Shown here: one piece after another, positions 9,550-17,716 of the stretch | How the letters are laid out: each line of letters begins with the position of its first letter | Numbering within the stretch: position 1 is the first letter of the stretch | Assembly (NCBI RefSeq): GCF_014650075.1 | Contig: NZ_BMUG01000001.1 | Location: 324,710-388,709, forward strand | Reading direction: 5' to 3' | DNA: 64,000 nucleotides | Source of the DNA: Streptomyces microflavus | GTDB lineage: Bacteria > Actinomycetota > Actinomycetes > Streptomycetales > Streptomycetaceae | Notes under the pieces: generated by a model | What the model saw: the letters and a program-made list of their open reading frames with translations, nothing else | What the model was told of the DNA's origin: nothing | The model's database searches: none | Translations under genes and position numbers: made by a program

Positions 9550-9809
9550 GGCGCCGCGTCCCCGGGCGTCCCGTTCGCGGCGAGGAGCCCGGCCACCGAC
9601 CGGGCCACCTCGTCGACCGTCAGCTCGGCGGTGGCGGCGGAGTCGTCGAGCGGGACGCCCCACTCCTCCTGGAGGGTGACGTAGAGCTCCACCACGGCGA
9701 GGGAGTCCAGGTCCAGTTCACCGAGGGTGGTGTCGGGGCGTATGAGCTCGGGGGCGACCTCGAACTTGTCGCCGAGCAGGGTCACGAGGTGGGTGCAGAC
9801 GCGTTCCAC
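9546..9809 (-). CDS. Acyl carrier protein
   Basis: 87 aa, starting at GTG 9809 behind GAGGAG. The attachment site is LDLDSLAVVEL, in which the DSL serine (about residue 36) receives phosphopantetheine. The acidic four-helix pattern and length are normal for an ACP. The start lies inside the 3' end of the upstream KAS III gene (28-bp overlap) and the stop overlaps the KAS II start, so it is tightly coupled to both condensing enzymes. The sequence after residue 75 is a small Ala/Gly tail. It is probably dedicated to this pathway rather than housekeeping. Confidence 0.92.
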   Translation of the reverse strand: MERVCTHLVTLLGDKFEVAPELIRPDTTLGELDLDSLAVVELYVTLQEEWGVPLDDSAATAELTVDEVARSVAGLLAANGTPGDAAP

Positions 9810-10915
9810 TGGGGGCTCCTCACGGGGGCGGAATCAGGGGGCGGAGGGGTGGTGGCGGTACGGGGGAGGGGGACGGTGTCCGGCGGCTCGGTCAGTGGCC
9901 TGACGTCGGGCCAGGTCAGGGCGGCGGACGCCCAGGTGAAGCCGCCGCCGAAAGCGGTGAGCAGGGTGCGCTCGCCGGGGGCCACCGCCCGGTGCACGGA
10001 CAGGTCGGCCAGAACCAGGGGGACCGAGGCGGCGGCGGTGTTGCCGAGCTCGCGGATGTTGCCGTACCGGTGCGCGGGCGCGATCCCCAGCCGGTCGCCG
10101 ACGGAGTCGAGGATCCGCTGGTTGGCCTGGTGGCCGATGAACGCCCGTACGGAGTCGGGTGTCCACCCCGCCCGCCGCAGCACGGCGTCGGAGGACTGCG
10201 TCATGCGGCGTACCGCGTGGGCGTATACGGCACGGCCCTCCATGTGGAAGAAGTGCGCGTCCGGGGCGGGCGGCGGCAGATGGCGGGGGTGCCGGGCCCC
10301 GCCGCCCGGGACGGTGATGGCGGCCCGGCCGCCGCCGTCCGAGCCGAGGTCCGTGGCGAGGACGGCCCCGGGCTCTTCCCGTACGCCGGGCCGCAGCAGC
10401 ACGGCACCGGCCCCGTCGCCGAAGATCGGGGCGGTGCCCCGGTCGGCGGGGTCGACGATGGAGGTGTACGTCTCCGCCGCGATCACCAGGGGCGCGGTGC
10501 ACACCCCGCCGCGCACCAGGCCGGTGGCGACGGCCAGCGCGTACAGGAACCCCGAGCAGACCGCCGACACGTCGAACGCGGCGACCGTCCCGAGGCCGAG
10601 CCGGTGGGCGACCTCCGGGGCGGTCGCGGGGCACGGGTGGTCGGGGGTGGAGGTGGCGAGGAGCACCAGGTCCGGTCGGGCGCCCCCGGCGGAGGCGAGC
10701 GCCGCCCGGCCCGCGCCGACCGCCAGATCACCGGTGCTCGTACCGGGGGAGGCGTGCCGGCGGCGCTCGATGCCGGTGCGGTCCCGGATCCAGCCCGCGT
10801 CGGTCAGCAGGGCGCCGCGCGCGATCACGGCGTCGTTGTCGACCACGCGCGGCGGGAGGCAGGAGCCGACACCGGAGATGACGGCGGTGTCCGCGGTGGA
10901 GTCGTCGGCGCGCAT
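9782..10915 (-). CDS. 3-oxoacyl-ACP synthase III (KAS III/FabH-like), copy 1
   Basis: About 377 aa from ATG 10915, two bases after the ketoreductase stop. It has the KAS III triad Cys (DVSAVCSGF, about residue 127), His (GHQANQRI) and Asn (GNTAAAS). FabH enzymes start chains by condensing an acyl-CoA with malonyl-ACP. Compared with housekeeping FabH it has a C-terminal extension of about 35 residues, rich in Pro and Thr, after the last conserved block (SAALTWPDV). The extension is created by reading into the ACP start. With a second, different KAS III in the same operon, one may prime and the other may transfer or release the acyl chain; the sequence does not decide which. Confidence 0.87.
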   Translation of the reverse strand: MRADDSTADTAVISGVGSCLPPRVVDNDAVIARGALLTDAGWIRDRTGIERRRHASPGTSTGDLAVGAGRAALASAGGARPDLVLLATSTPDHPCPATAPEVAHRLGLGTVAAFDVSAVCSGFLYALAVATGLVRGGVCTAPLVIAAETYTSIVDPADRGTAPIFGDGAGAVLLRPGVREEPGAVLATDLGSDGGGRAAITVPGGGARHPRHLPPPAPDAHFFHMEGRAVYAHAVRRMTQSSDAVLRRAGWTPDSVRAFIGHQANQRILDSVGDRLGIAPAHRYGNIRELGNTAAASVPLVLADLSVHRAVAPGERTLLTAFGGGFTWASAALTWPDVRPLTEPPDTVPLPRTATTPPPPDSAPVRSPQWNASAPTS

Positions 10916-10917
10916 GC

Positions 10918-11760
10918 TCAGGCTGCCGCGAACGGGGAGGGCGGTTTGGGGTGACCGGCCAGCCCGCCGTCCGGCACCGCGAGCCCGCCGTCGACGACGA
11001 GCGCGTGCCCGGTGACGAACGAGGCGGCGGGGGAGGCGAGGAAGAGCGTCGCCCCGACCACCTCGTCCGCGGTCGCCCAACGGCCCATCGGCACATGGCC
11101 GGTGAGCCAGTCCGACAGGGGGCCGGCCTCGCTGGCGAACGCGGTCATGTCCGTACGCGTCCACCCGGGACAGAGCGCGTTGACCCGTATCCCCTGCCGG
11201 GCCCAGCCGACCGCCAGACTGCGCGCCAGCGACAACTGGGCCGCCTTCGTGGCCGCGTACGCCTCCATCATCGGGGTGCCGACGATCCCGGCGATCGACG
11301 ACATCAGCACCAGACTGGCCCGGTCCGACTCCAGCAGATGCGGGTGCGAGGCCCGGCAGACGGCGGCCGTGGCGTTGAGGTTGATGGAGATGACGGTCTC
11401 CCAGTCCCGCTGCTCGGCGTGTTGCAGCGGAACCAGCAGCGCGCTGCCGTCCTCGGCGGTGGGCAGGGTGCCCGCGTTGTGCACGACGACATCGAGCCCG
11501 CCGAGCGCGGCGGCGGCCCGGTCGACCAGCGCCGCCGCCACCCCCGGTTCGGCGAGGTCCCCGTCGAGCGCCACGGCCTTGCGGCCCCGCTCCTCCACCG
11601 CCCGTACGGTGGCGTCGAGTGCGGGCAGGGTCCGGGCGGTCACGGCGAGGTCGCACCCCGCGTCGGCGAGGCCTTCCGCGACGGCCCGGCCGATGCCCCG
11701 GGAGGCGCCGGTCACCAGGGCGCGGGCGCCCTCCAGGCGGAAGAGGTCCAGTGCGTTCAT
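10918..11760 (-). CDS. Short-chain dehydrogenase/reductase, probable 3-oxoacyl-ACP reductase (FabG-like)
   Basis: 280 aa. It has an N-terminal Rossmann fold with TGASRGIG near residue 17, NAG in VVVHNAG, Ser in MSSIAG and the catalytic pair in YAATK (about residues 170-174). The C-terminus DGGLAV is typical of classical SDRs. It starts at ATG 11760, which overlaps the previous stop as ATGA. In this operon the natural role is NADPH-dependent reduction of the beta-keto group formed by the KAS enzymes. No dehydratase or enoyl reductase is encoded next to it, so chains may leave the pathway as hydroxy- or keto-acyl species, or host enzymes may complete them. Confidence 0.85.
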   Translation of the reverse strand: MNALDLFRLEGARALVTGASRGIGRAVAEGLADAGCDLAVTARTLPALDATVRAVEERGRKAVALDGDLAEPGVAAALVDRAAAALGGLDVVVHNAGTLPTAEDGSALLVPLQHAEQRDWETVISINLNATAAVCRASHPHLLESDRASLVLMSSIAGIVGTPMMEAYAATKAAQLSLARSLAVGWARQGIRVNALCPGWTRTDMTAFASEAGPLSDWLTGHVPMGRWATADEVVGATLFLASPAASFVTGHALVVDGGLAVPDGGLAGHPKPPSPFAAA

Positions 11761-12824
11761 GGCAGGTTCCTTTCTGACACGTCGGATACCGAGGGATCGG
11801 AAGCGGGTACGGGCATCAGGGCGCGGGCCCCGCTCCAGGTGAGGAGTGCACTGCCCCAGGTCATGCCGGCGCCGAACACGGTGAGCAGCACACGGTCCCC
11901 GGGGCGCAGCCCGTGCCGGTCGGCGGCCGCGGCGAGCGCGTAGGCGGCGCTGGCGGCCCCGATGTTGCCGACCTCGTCACCGACGACGACCAGGCTCTCC
12001 GGCGGGATACCGAGCTGGTCACCGAGCCGCCGCAGCAGTACGGGGTTGGGCTGGTGGCAGACGAAGCACGCGATGTCCTTCACGCCGAGCCCGGCCCGGT
12101 CCAGGGCCTCGGTGATCAGCCGGGGCAGCACGTCGACGATGAACCGGCTGACGCTCCGCCCGTCCATGTGGATGTGATGGCTCCCGGCGGCGAGCGTGGC
12201 CGGGGCGGCGGGCAGCCGGCTGCCGCCGCCCGGGATCAGGACCAGTCCGGCCTGCGTCCCGTCGGAGCCGAGCCGGAAGTCCGCGAACCCGAACGGGCCC
12301 TCCACCGGGCCCAGTACGGCGGCCGCCGCCCCGTCGGCGAAGAGGACCGAGGTGCCCCGGTCGGTGGGGTCCAGGAACTTGGAGTACGCCTCCACCCCGA
12401 CCACCACCGCGTAGCCGTCCCGTTCGGCGCCGCGCAGCCAGTCGTACGCCACCTTGGCCGCGAACAGCCAGCCGGAGCAGGCCGCGCCGACGTCCAGGGC
12501 GACGGCCCGGTGGGCGTCGACGAGGGCCTGGACACGGCAGGCGGTGGAGGGCCCCAGCTCGTCGGGGGTGGAGGTCGCGCAGACCAGCAGCCCGACGTCC
12601 GCGATGTCGATCCCTGCGGCCTCGACCGCCGACCGGACCGCGTGGGCCGCCAGGTCGGAGGCCGCCTCGTCGGGTCCGGCGACATGACGGGTCAGGACGC
12701 CGGTACGTTCCCCGATCCACTGCGCGGTCACCCCGGCGTCGCGGGCCACCTCCTCGTTGGTGCGGACGCCGGGCGGGAGGTGGGTGCCCATACCGAGGAC
12801 GCCGACGCGGCGGGTGCCGGTCAT
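11757..12824 (-). CDS. 3-oxoacyl-ACP synthase III-like enzyme, copy 2
   Basis: About 355 aa from ATG 12824, overlapping the upstream stop by 4 bp. The triad is intact: Cys in GAACSGWLF (about residue 115), His in VCHQPNPVL and Asn in GNIGAASAA. It is clearly divergent from copy 1 (CSGW versus CSGF; HQPN versus HQAN). Such divergence between paired KAS III proteins is common when one uses an unusual starter unit or acts as an acyltransferase in specialised metabolism. The last conserved block GSALLTWSG lies near residue 337. Confidence 0.85.
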   Translation of the reverse strand: MTGTRRVGVLGMGTHLPPGVRTNEEVARDAGVTAQWIGERTGVLTRHVAGPDEAASDLAAHAVRSAVEAAGIDIADVGLLVCATSTPDELGPSTACRVQALVDAHRAVALDVGAACSGWLFAAKVAYDWLRGAERDGYAVVVGVEAYSKFLDPTDRGTSVLFADGAAAAVLGPVEGPFGFADFRLGSDGTQAGLVLIPGGGSRLPAAPATLAAGSHHIHMDGRSVSRFIVDVLPRLITEALDRAGLGVKDIACFVCHQPNPVLLRRLGDQLGIPPESLVVVGDEVGNIGAASAAYALAAAADRHGLRPGDRVLLTVFGAGMTWGSALLTWSGARALMPVPASDPSVSDVSERNLP

Positions 12825-14668
12825 GAGGCGCTCCCGAGCGTCCAGGTGAGCGCGGCGGCCGGCGGGGCGGGGGCGACGCCGGGACGATCGCCGTACTCGT
12901 CGAACACCTCGACCAGCAGCGGCAGTTGTTCCATCACCGCTTCGCACAGCCGGTCGGTGGCCTCGGACAGCGCAGCCATGTCCGCCGGTTCCAGGGTTCC
13001 GAGGGCGAGCAGCGAACCGGACCGGCGGCGGGCGGAGAGGACACCGTGCAGCGCTGCCAGCGGAGTCAGGGCCCGTACGAGGCCCTGGTCGCGGAGCCGT
13101 CCCAGTACGCGGGTGACGTCGTCGGCCACGAGCAGCGTCGCCCGCACCTCGCCCAGCAGTCCCGCCTGCTCCAGCAGCGGGTTCCACCGCTCGAAGGGGT
13201 CCGAAGCCGGATCCGACCCGCCGCGCCGCCTCAACTCCCGTACGAGAGCGTGCTGATGGCGGCGGAGGAGGGCGGGCCACCAGTGGGGGGAGGTGGGGTC
13301 CGGCAGCTGTTCCTGCTGCTGTTCCCGCTCGTCGAGGGATTCGACGAGGGAGCGGCCTATGTCGTAGAAGATCAGCTGGCTGTCGCCGCCCGCTGTGTCG
13401 AAGGCGTGGTGGAAGCCCTGGTAGGCGGCGAGGCGGTTCGCGGTCAGATGGCCGGAGAAGCCGCACCGGTGCTGGCACTCGGCGGTCAGGCGGGCGGCGG
13501 TGCGGACGGTCACGGCCTTGTAGGCGGCGAGCGGTTGGCTGACGGCGGCCCACGGTGTGAAGCCCATCTTCTCCTCGCCGCCCTCCGGGCCGGGCGGGGC
13601 GGCCGACCGGCCCTCGGTCCGTACGGCCAGGGCCCCGTCGGCGGCGCAGGTCAGGGCGAACGCGTCGGCGAGGGCGCCGAGGACCACGGTCTGCTGGGTG
13701 CGGTACGTGAGCAGCGGCACCCCGGGGGCGAGGCTGCTCCCGGTGCGGCGCCGCCGGGCGTAGCCGACGGCCTGGACGGCGGTGCGGCGGGAGGTGGCGG
13801 CGGCCACCGCGGGCATCGCCGCCCACAGCCCCTGCCCCACCCGCAGAGTGCGCTGGAGACGCTGCTCCGGGGATCCGGCGGGATCGTGGACCGTACCGTC
13901 GGGGCCGATCCGGGCCCCGTCGGAGAGCCAGTGCGCGGGCGCCACCCGGACGCGGTGGAACCGTACCTGTACGTAGTCGAGCGGCAGGGCGTCCAGGGCG
14001 ATCGGGGAGGACAACTCGACCCCGGGGAGCGGGCCTTGCTCATCGGTGAGGCCGACCATGAACGCGAAGACCCCGTGGTCGGCGCCCCCGGCGAAGAGCC
14101 TGGCCAGGACCACACCGGTCTGCTCCACGCCCCAGGTGCCGGCGCTCCCGAACTTGGCGGCCCCCGGCCCGGGCGTGTGCAGGACGAACGAGCCGTCGGC
14201 CGGGTCGAGGTCGGCGCGGGTCGCGGTGGCGAGGTGGCTGTTGGCCTGGCCCGCCTCGGTGATCAGGTAGACACCCTTGGCCCGGCCCTCCCGCAGCGCC
14301 GACAGCCGGGGTTCCAACCCCTCCGGATCGTCGGAGAGTTCGGTGAGGGAGCCCAGGCAGAGCAGATGGTGGACCAGCCCCGCCAGACAGAGGGACGGGT
14401 CGGCGACGGCGGCAGCGGCGTGGACGGCGGCGAGCCGGGCCGGGTCGTCGAGGATCCCGGCCCCGGGCGGCAGCGCCTCGGCCAGTGCGCGCAGCCGGCG
14501 CAGCAGGAGCGCACCCCGGCCGGGCCCGTACACCGGCCCGGGATCGTCGGCGAGCGCCTTGCGCAGGGTGATGAGGGCGGACAGGGCTGTGGGATCGCAG
14601 GGGCCGTGGAGGAGCCGGCGTATCTCTTCACGGGCGCTTTCGGGGACGGAATCGGCGAGGAGCGTCAT
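12821..14668 (-). CDS. Acyl-CoA oxidase/dehydrogenase-like flavoprotein
   Basis: 615 aa from ATG 14668. The middle section (YLITEAGQANSHLATATRA, then KFGSAGTWG, then AVVLARL-type strands) follows the FAD/acyl-binding beta-domain pattern of acyl-CoA oxidases. The length also fits the two-C-terminal-domain oxidase architecture better than a 380-aa dehydrogenase. It should introduce an alpha,beta double bond into an acyl thioester. It lies between the acyltransferase gene (132-nt gap) and the second KAS III gene (4-bp overlap), so its substrate may be a starter acyl-CoA or a chain carried by the local ACP. I could not confirm the catalytic base, so catalytic competence is unproven. Confidence 0.7.
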   Translation of the reverse strand: MTLLADSVPESAREEIRRLLHGPCDPTALSALITLRKALADDPGPVYGPGRGALLLRRLRALAEALPPGAGILDDPARLAAVHAAAAVADPSLCLAGLVHHLLCLGSLTELSDDPEGLEPRLSALREGRAKGVYLITEAGQANSHLATATRADLDPADGSFVLHTPGPGAAKFGSAGTWGVEQTGVVLARLFAGGADHGVFAFMVGLTDEQGPLPGVELSSPIALDALPLDYVQVRFHRVRVAPAHWLSDGARIGPDGTVHDPAGSPEQRLQRTLRVGQGLWAAMPAVAAATSRRTAVQAVGYARRRRTGSSLAPGVPLLTYRTQQTVVLGALADAFALTCAADGALAVRTEGRSAAPPGPEGGEEKMGFTPWAAVSQPLAAYKAVTVRTAARLTAECQHRCGFSGHLTANRLAAYQGFHHAFDTAGGDSQLIFYDIGRSLVESLDEREQQQEQLPDPTSPHWWPALLRRHQHALVRELRRRGGSDPASDPFERWNPLLEQAGLLGEVRATLLVADDVTRVLGRLRDQGLVRALTPLAALHGVLSARRRSGSLLALGTLEPADMAALSEATDRLCEAVMEQLPLLVEVFDEYGDRPGVAPAPPAAALTWTLGSAS

Positions 14669-14727
14669 GGGTTCTCCGGTCGGGAGGGGGGTGGCGGGAG
14701 CGTCATGGGTTTCGGTCCGTGAGGGGA

Positions 14728-14790
14728 TCGACGGGAAATGACGGGGGATCGACGGGAATCGGCAGGGGATTGGCAGGGGTCTCGACTGGG
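14728..14790. repeat. Short imperfect direct repeats between acyltransferase and oxidase genes
   Basis: GGGATCGACGGGAA occurs at about 14725 and 14747, followed by a weaker GGGATTGGCAGGGG copy, with spacing near 21-22 bp. GCGTCATGGGTT also appears twice, at the oxidase start and about 38 bp upstream. The 132-nt gap is the only sizeable break in the operon and could hold an internal promoter or operator. Confidence 0.4.
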
Positions 14791-14800
14791 GGGGGGAGGG

Positions 14801-15799
14801 TCACCACGGAAAGCCGGGCTCCGTGAGCGGGGCGCGCACCGGCGGCGCCGGGTCGAGGGCGGCGGCGAGCACGCTGCGGGCGCTGGACGCCAGGGCGCTG
14901 CCCGTACCGGCCTCGAAGAGGACACCGGGCCGGTAGGCCATCACCTGGCGGAGTACGGGGGGCACCGCGGCCGGCCGGACCAGGCAGTCGGCCAGCCGCG
15001 CGGCCAGGTCGTCGGTGGGCCCGTAGCGGCGGCCCGCCACGGCCGAGTGGACCGGGAAGCGGGCGCCGGAGCGCGGGTAGGCCCGTACGGCGGCGGCGAA
15101 CTCCTCGGCCGCGCGGCCCAGCGCGGGGTGGTGGGAGGAGAACGGCAGCCGCAGGCGTACGGCCCCCACCCGCCGGTCCTCGGCCGCCTTCTCGACCAGA
15201 ACCAGAGCGGCCGTCGGCCCGGCGACCACCACCGACAGCTCGTCGTTGACCACGGCCACCACGGCTTCCGCCGCCCCCGCCTCCGCCAGCAGGGCCCGCG
15301 CCGACCGCTCCGAGCAGCTGAGCGCCGTCAGCCCGCCGGGGCAGGAAGCGAGGACGACGGCGAGATCGTGCGCCGCGCGTGCGCCGTCGGCCACGCCGAA
15401 CACTCCGGCGGCCGTGAGCGCGGCGATCTCACCGAAGCTCACCCCCACGGCCGCCGACGGCACGCCGTACGCCCCGCTGAGCGCCCGGTGCACGGCCACC
15501 GAAGCCCCGAAGAGGGCGAGTTGGGCGGTCCCCGTGGCCGCGAGCGCCAGGTCGCGCCCGCTGGGCGGTTCGGGCCCCAGCAGCCACCGGCCGAGCTCCG
15601 GCAGCCCGCGTTCGGCGGCCACGGCGTCGACCTCCTCGAAGACCTCCCGGACGGCCGTCCGCAGGCCGGGCGTGGTGCGGGCGGCGCGGACCAGGGAGCT
15701 GACGGAGAAGTCGCCCTGGCCCGGAAAGAGATGGACGGACCGCCGCCAGGGGACCGGGCGGTCGGGGACATCGGGGGAGTGGGCTGGACCGGCACGCAT
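14801..15799 (-). CDS. Malonyl-CoA:ACP acyltransferase (FabD-like), first gene of operon
   Basis: 332 aa, starting at ATG 15799 after a perfect GGAGGAACACC. FPGQG near residue 24 and the nucleophile motif GVSFGEIAAL (about residue 119) identify the acyltransferase fold. The second catalytic His is likely in LPFSSHHPAL (about residue 215). The usual GHSxG elbow is GVSFG here, with Val in place of the first His; this is rare in FabD and may alter acyl specificity. It should load the extender, or an unusual acyl group, onto the operon ACP. It is first in the seven-gene unit and is transcribed divergently from the regulator at 16114. Confidence 0.82.
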   Translation of the reverse strand: MRAGPAHSPDVPDRPVPWRRSVHLFPGQGDFSVSSLVRAARTTPGLRTAVREVFEEVDAVAAERGLPELGRWLLGPEPPSGRDLALAATGTAQLALFGASVAVHRALSGAYGVPSAAVGVSFGEIAALTAAGVFGVADGARAAHDLAVVLASCPGGLTALSCSERSARALLAEAGAAEAVVAVVNDELSVVVAGPTAALVLVEKAAEDRRVGAVRLRLPFSSHHPALGRAAEEFAAAVRAYPRSGARFPVHSAVAGRRYGPTDDLAARLADCLVRPAAVPPVLRQVMAYRPGVLFEAGTGSALASSARSVLAAALDPAPPVRAPLTEPGFPW

Positions 15800-16113
15800 G
15801 GTGTTCCTCCGTTCGGCTGGGGAGGGGGCTCGTTCGGCGCGGCCACGACAGCGGGGGAGTGCACGGGCGCGGGTCGTGCGGGCGACGCGCTACGCAATGC
15901 GCACTGTGTGGGGCGGGGGGTTGGCCTTCACGCTGAGTCTGTGCGAGGGGTGGGCCCGAACCGGCGTGGGCGGGTTCCAGACATGTTGAACACGCAAGCA
16001 TGTTGAACGGTGGCGCTCACCAGGGGGGAAGGGGAGAACAGGGTGAAGCAACAGGACACAGGAGCAGGCAGAGCAGGCAGAGAAAGCAGAGGAGCAGGGG
16101 CAGGGGCGGGCCG
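15800..16113. promoter_or_regulatory. Divergent promoter region with CATGTTGAAC direct repeats
   Basis: A 314-bp intergenic region between the divergent acyltransferase operon and the HTH regulator. It contains CATGTTGAAC at 15982-15991 and again at 15999-16008 (17-bp period, about 1.6 helical turns), and a purine-rich GGCAGAGCAGGCAGAG stretch at 16060-16105 next to the regulator start. No convincing gene is present. The repeats are good candidate binding sites for the regulator encoded at 16114. Confidence 0.5.
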
Positions 16114-17547
16114 ATGAGGAGCGGCCGTACCCGCCGGACCCCGAACCAGGCCCTGCGCCTCCTCCTCGCCGAGGCCGGGTGGAGCGGTGCGCAACTGGCC
16201 CGTGAGGTCAACGCACTCGGTGCCGTACAGGGGACGGCCCTGCACTACGACCGCACGGCGGTGGCGCACTGGCTGGCCGGCAGCCGCCCCCGCCGGCCCG
16301 TGCCCGCCCTGGTCGCGGAAGCCCTCTCCCGCCGCCTGGGCCGCCCGGTGCGGGAGCAGGACACGGGCCTCGGCCCCGCCGTGGGCGCGGCCCACGGCCC
16401 CGGAGCGCCCGCCGGGGAGCCGAGCGCCGTGGAACGCCTCGACGAGGTGCTGCGTACCACCGGCCGGCGCCGGGTCGCCCTCGCCGGGGCCTACTCGCTG
16501 GCCGCGTTGGCGATCCCGTACGGGCCTTCGGCAATCCCGCACGGAGCGCTCACCGTGCCGCACGGCCCCGCCGCCATACACCGCGGGCCGCCGGAGCCCG
16601 GGAGGCGCTCACCCCTCCCGCCCGGACGCGTCGGCATGGCCCATGTGGCGGCCGCGCACGAGCTGCTGGCCCTCTTCTCCCGGGGGGACGCCGTCCTCGG
16701 CGCCGGACCGGTGTACGAGCCCCTGCGGCAGTACCTCTCCGCCTCGGTCCTCCCCTGGCTCCAGCGCGACATGAAGCCCGCCGTCCGGCGCGAACTGCTC
16801 ACGGTCGCCTCCCGGCTCACCTACCTCTGCGCCTTCACCCACTTCGACATGAACCGTCATGCCGCGGCCCAGCGCCTCTACCTCACGAGCGTCGAACTCG
16901 CCCGTGAGGCGGGCGACCGGGTCGGGTGCGGGCTGGCCCTGCGCGGGCTGAGCGTGCAGGCCCACGCGCTCGGGCACTTCGCCGAGGCCCACCACCTGGC
17001 GGAACGGGCGGCGGAGACGGCCCTGCACCAGGTGCCCCCGCACCAACAGGCCTTCTTCCACGGTCAGCTGGCGGTCGCCCTGGCCGGCCGGGGCGACCCC
17101 CGGCACGCCCGCCACCTCGCGGCGGCCGAGCGCTGCCTGGAGCGCTCGCAGAACGGTGACACCCCCGTCGGCGCGTTCCATCCCGGCTCGCTCGCCCTCC
17201 AGCGCGCCGCCGTCGCGACGAGCCGGGGCGACCGGCACGCCGCCGCCCGGGCGCTCGATCTCTCCCTGCGGCACCGCCCCGCCGACGAACGCCGCTCCCG
17301 CGCGCTCTCCCTCGCGGAACTCGCGGAGACCCAACTGGCCATCGGCCACCTGGAACAGGCGTGCCGCACATGGCACGAGTTCCTCGACCTCTACCCGCGC
17401 GTGGACAGCGCCCGCGCGGACGACCGGGTGCGCCTGCTGACCGCCAAGGCCCGCCCGCACAGCGCGAATCCGGTCGTGACCGCGCTGCTCGGCCGCGTAC
17501 GCGAGATGCACAGGCGGCGGCCGGCGTCCCACGGGCCCGCCACCTGA
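16114..17547 (+). CDS. HTH (XRE-like) regulator with C-terminal TPR-like region
   Basis: About 477 aa. ATG 16114 (RSGRTRRTPNQALRLLL) is chosen because the sequence upstream is a low-complexity purine stretch. Residues 10-85 look like an N-terminal HTH: 'ALRLLLAEAGWSGAQLAREVN' and 'RTAVAHWLAGSRPR' resemble helix 2/3 of XRE domains. From about residue 170 the protein is Ala/Leu/Arg-rich with repeating helix pairs (LSVQAHALGHFAEAHHLAERAAE; LAELAETQLAIGHLEQA), as in TPR domains of Streptomyces pathway and differentiation regulators. A short IPYGPSAIPHGALTVPHGPAA-like repeat lies near residue 130. It is divergent from the fatty-acid-like operon and probably controls it. Confidence 0.7.
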   Translation: MRSGRTRRTPNQALRLLLAEAGWSGAQLAREVNALGAVQGTALHYDRTAVAHWLAGSRPRRPVPALVAEALSRRLGRPVREQDTGLGPAVGAAHGPGAPAGEPSAVERLDEVLRTTGRRRVALAGAYSLAALAIPYGPSAIPHGALTVPHGPAAIHRGPPEPGRRSPLPPGRVGMAHVAAAHELLALFSRGDAVLGAGPVYEPLRQYLSASVLPWLQRDMKPAVRRELLTVASRLTYLCAFTHFDMNRHAAAQRLYLTSVELAREAGDRVGCGLALRGLSVQAHALGHFAEAHHLAERAAETALHQVPPHQQAFFHGQLAVALAGRGDPRHARHLAAAERCLERSQNGDTPVGAFHPGSLALQRAAVATSRGDRHAAARALDLSLRHRPADERRSRALSLAELAETQLAIGHLEQACRTWHEFLDLYPRVDSARADDRVRLLTAKARPHSANPVVTALLGRVREMHRRRPASHGPAT

Positions 17548-17589
17548 GCCTCCGGCGGCCTCCGGCGGCCCGCAACGGCCCCCGGAGGC
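17548..17589 (+). terminator. Hairpin with duplicated left arm after regulator
   Basis: GCCTCCGG occurs at 17548-17555 and 17558-17565, and CCGGAGGC at 17582-17589, so either left arm can pair with the right arm. It starts at the base after the regulator stop codon. Likely terminator. Confidence 0.6.
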
Positions 17590-17716
17590 CGGTTCACTGA
17601 GCCAGAGGAGTGAGGGCGGGCCGCTGCCGGAAGAACCGTCCCGGCCCACCGGTTGTACGGCCTGCTCCCGACGATCTTCCGTCTTCGGGCTTTCCGTGGA
17701 CCACCGGCAGGAACGA

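Noticed and set aside
8290..15799. Aromatic type II polyketide synthase
   Set aside because: There is only one KAS II with an intact Cys and no chain-length factor, cyclase or aromatase; the content fits a fatty-acid-synthase-like operon better.
8290..15799. The primary housekeeping fab operon
   Set aside because: Although FabD, FabH, ACP and FabF are present in similar order, the second KAS III, oxidase-like gene, altered FabD motif and adjacent regulator point to a specialised copy. Not absolute without the rest of the genome.
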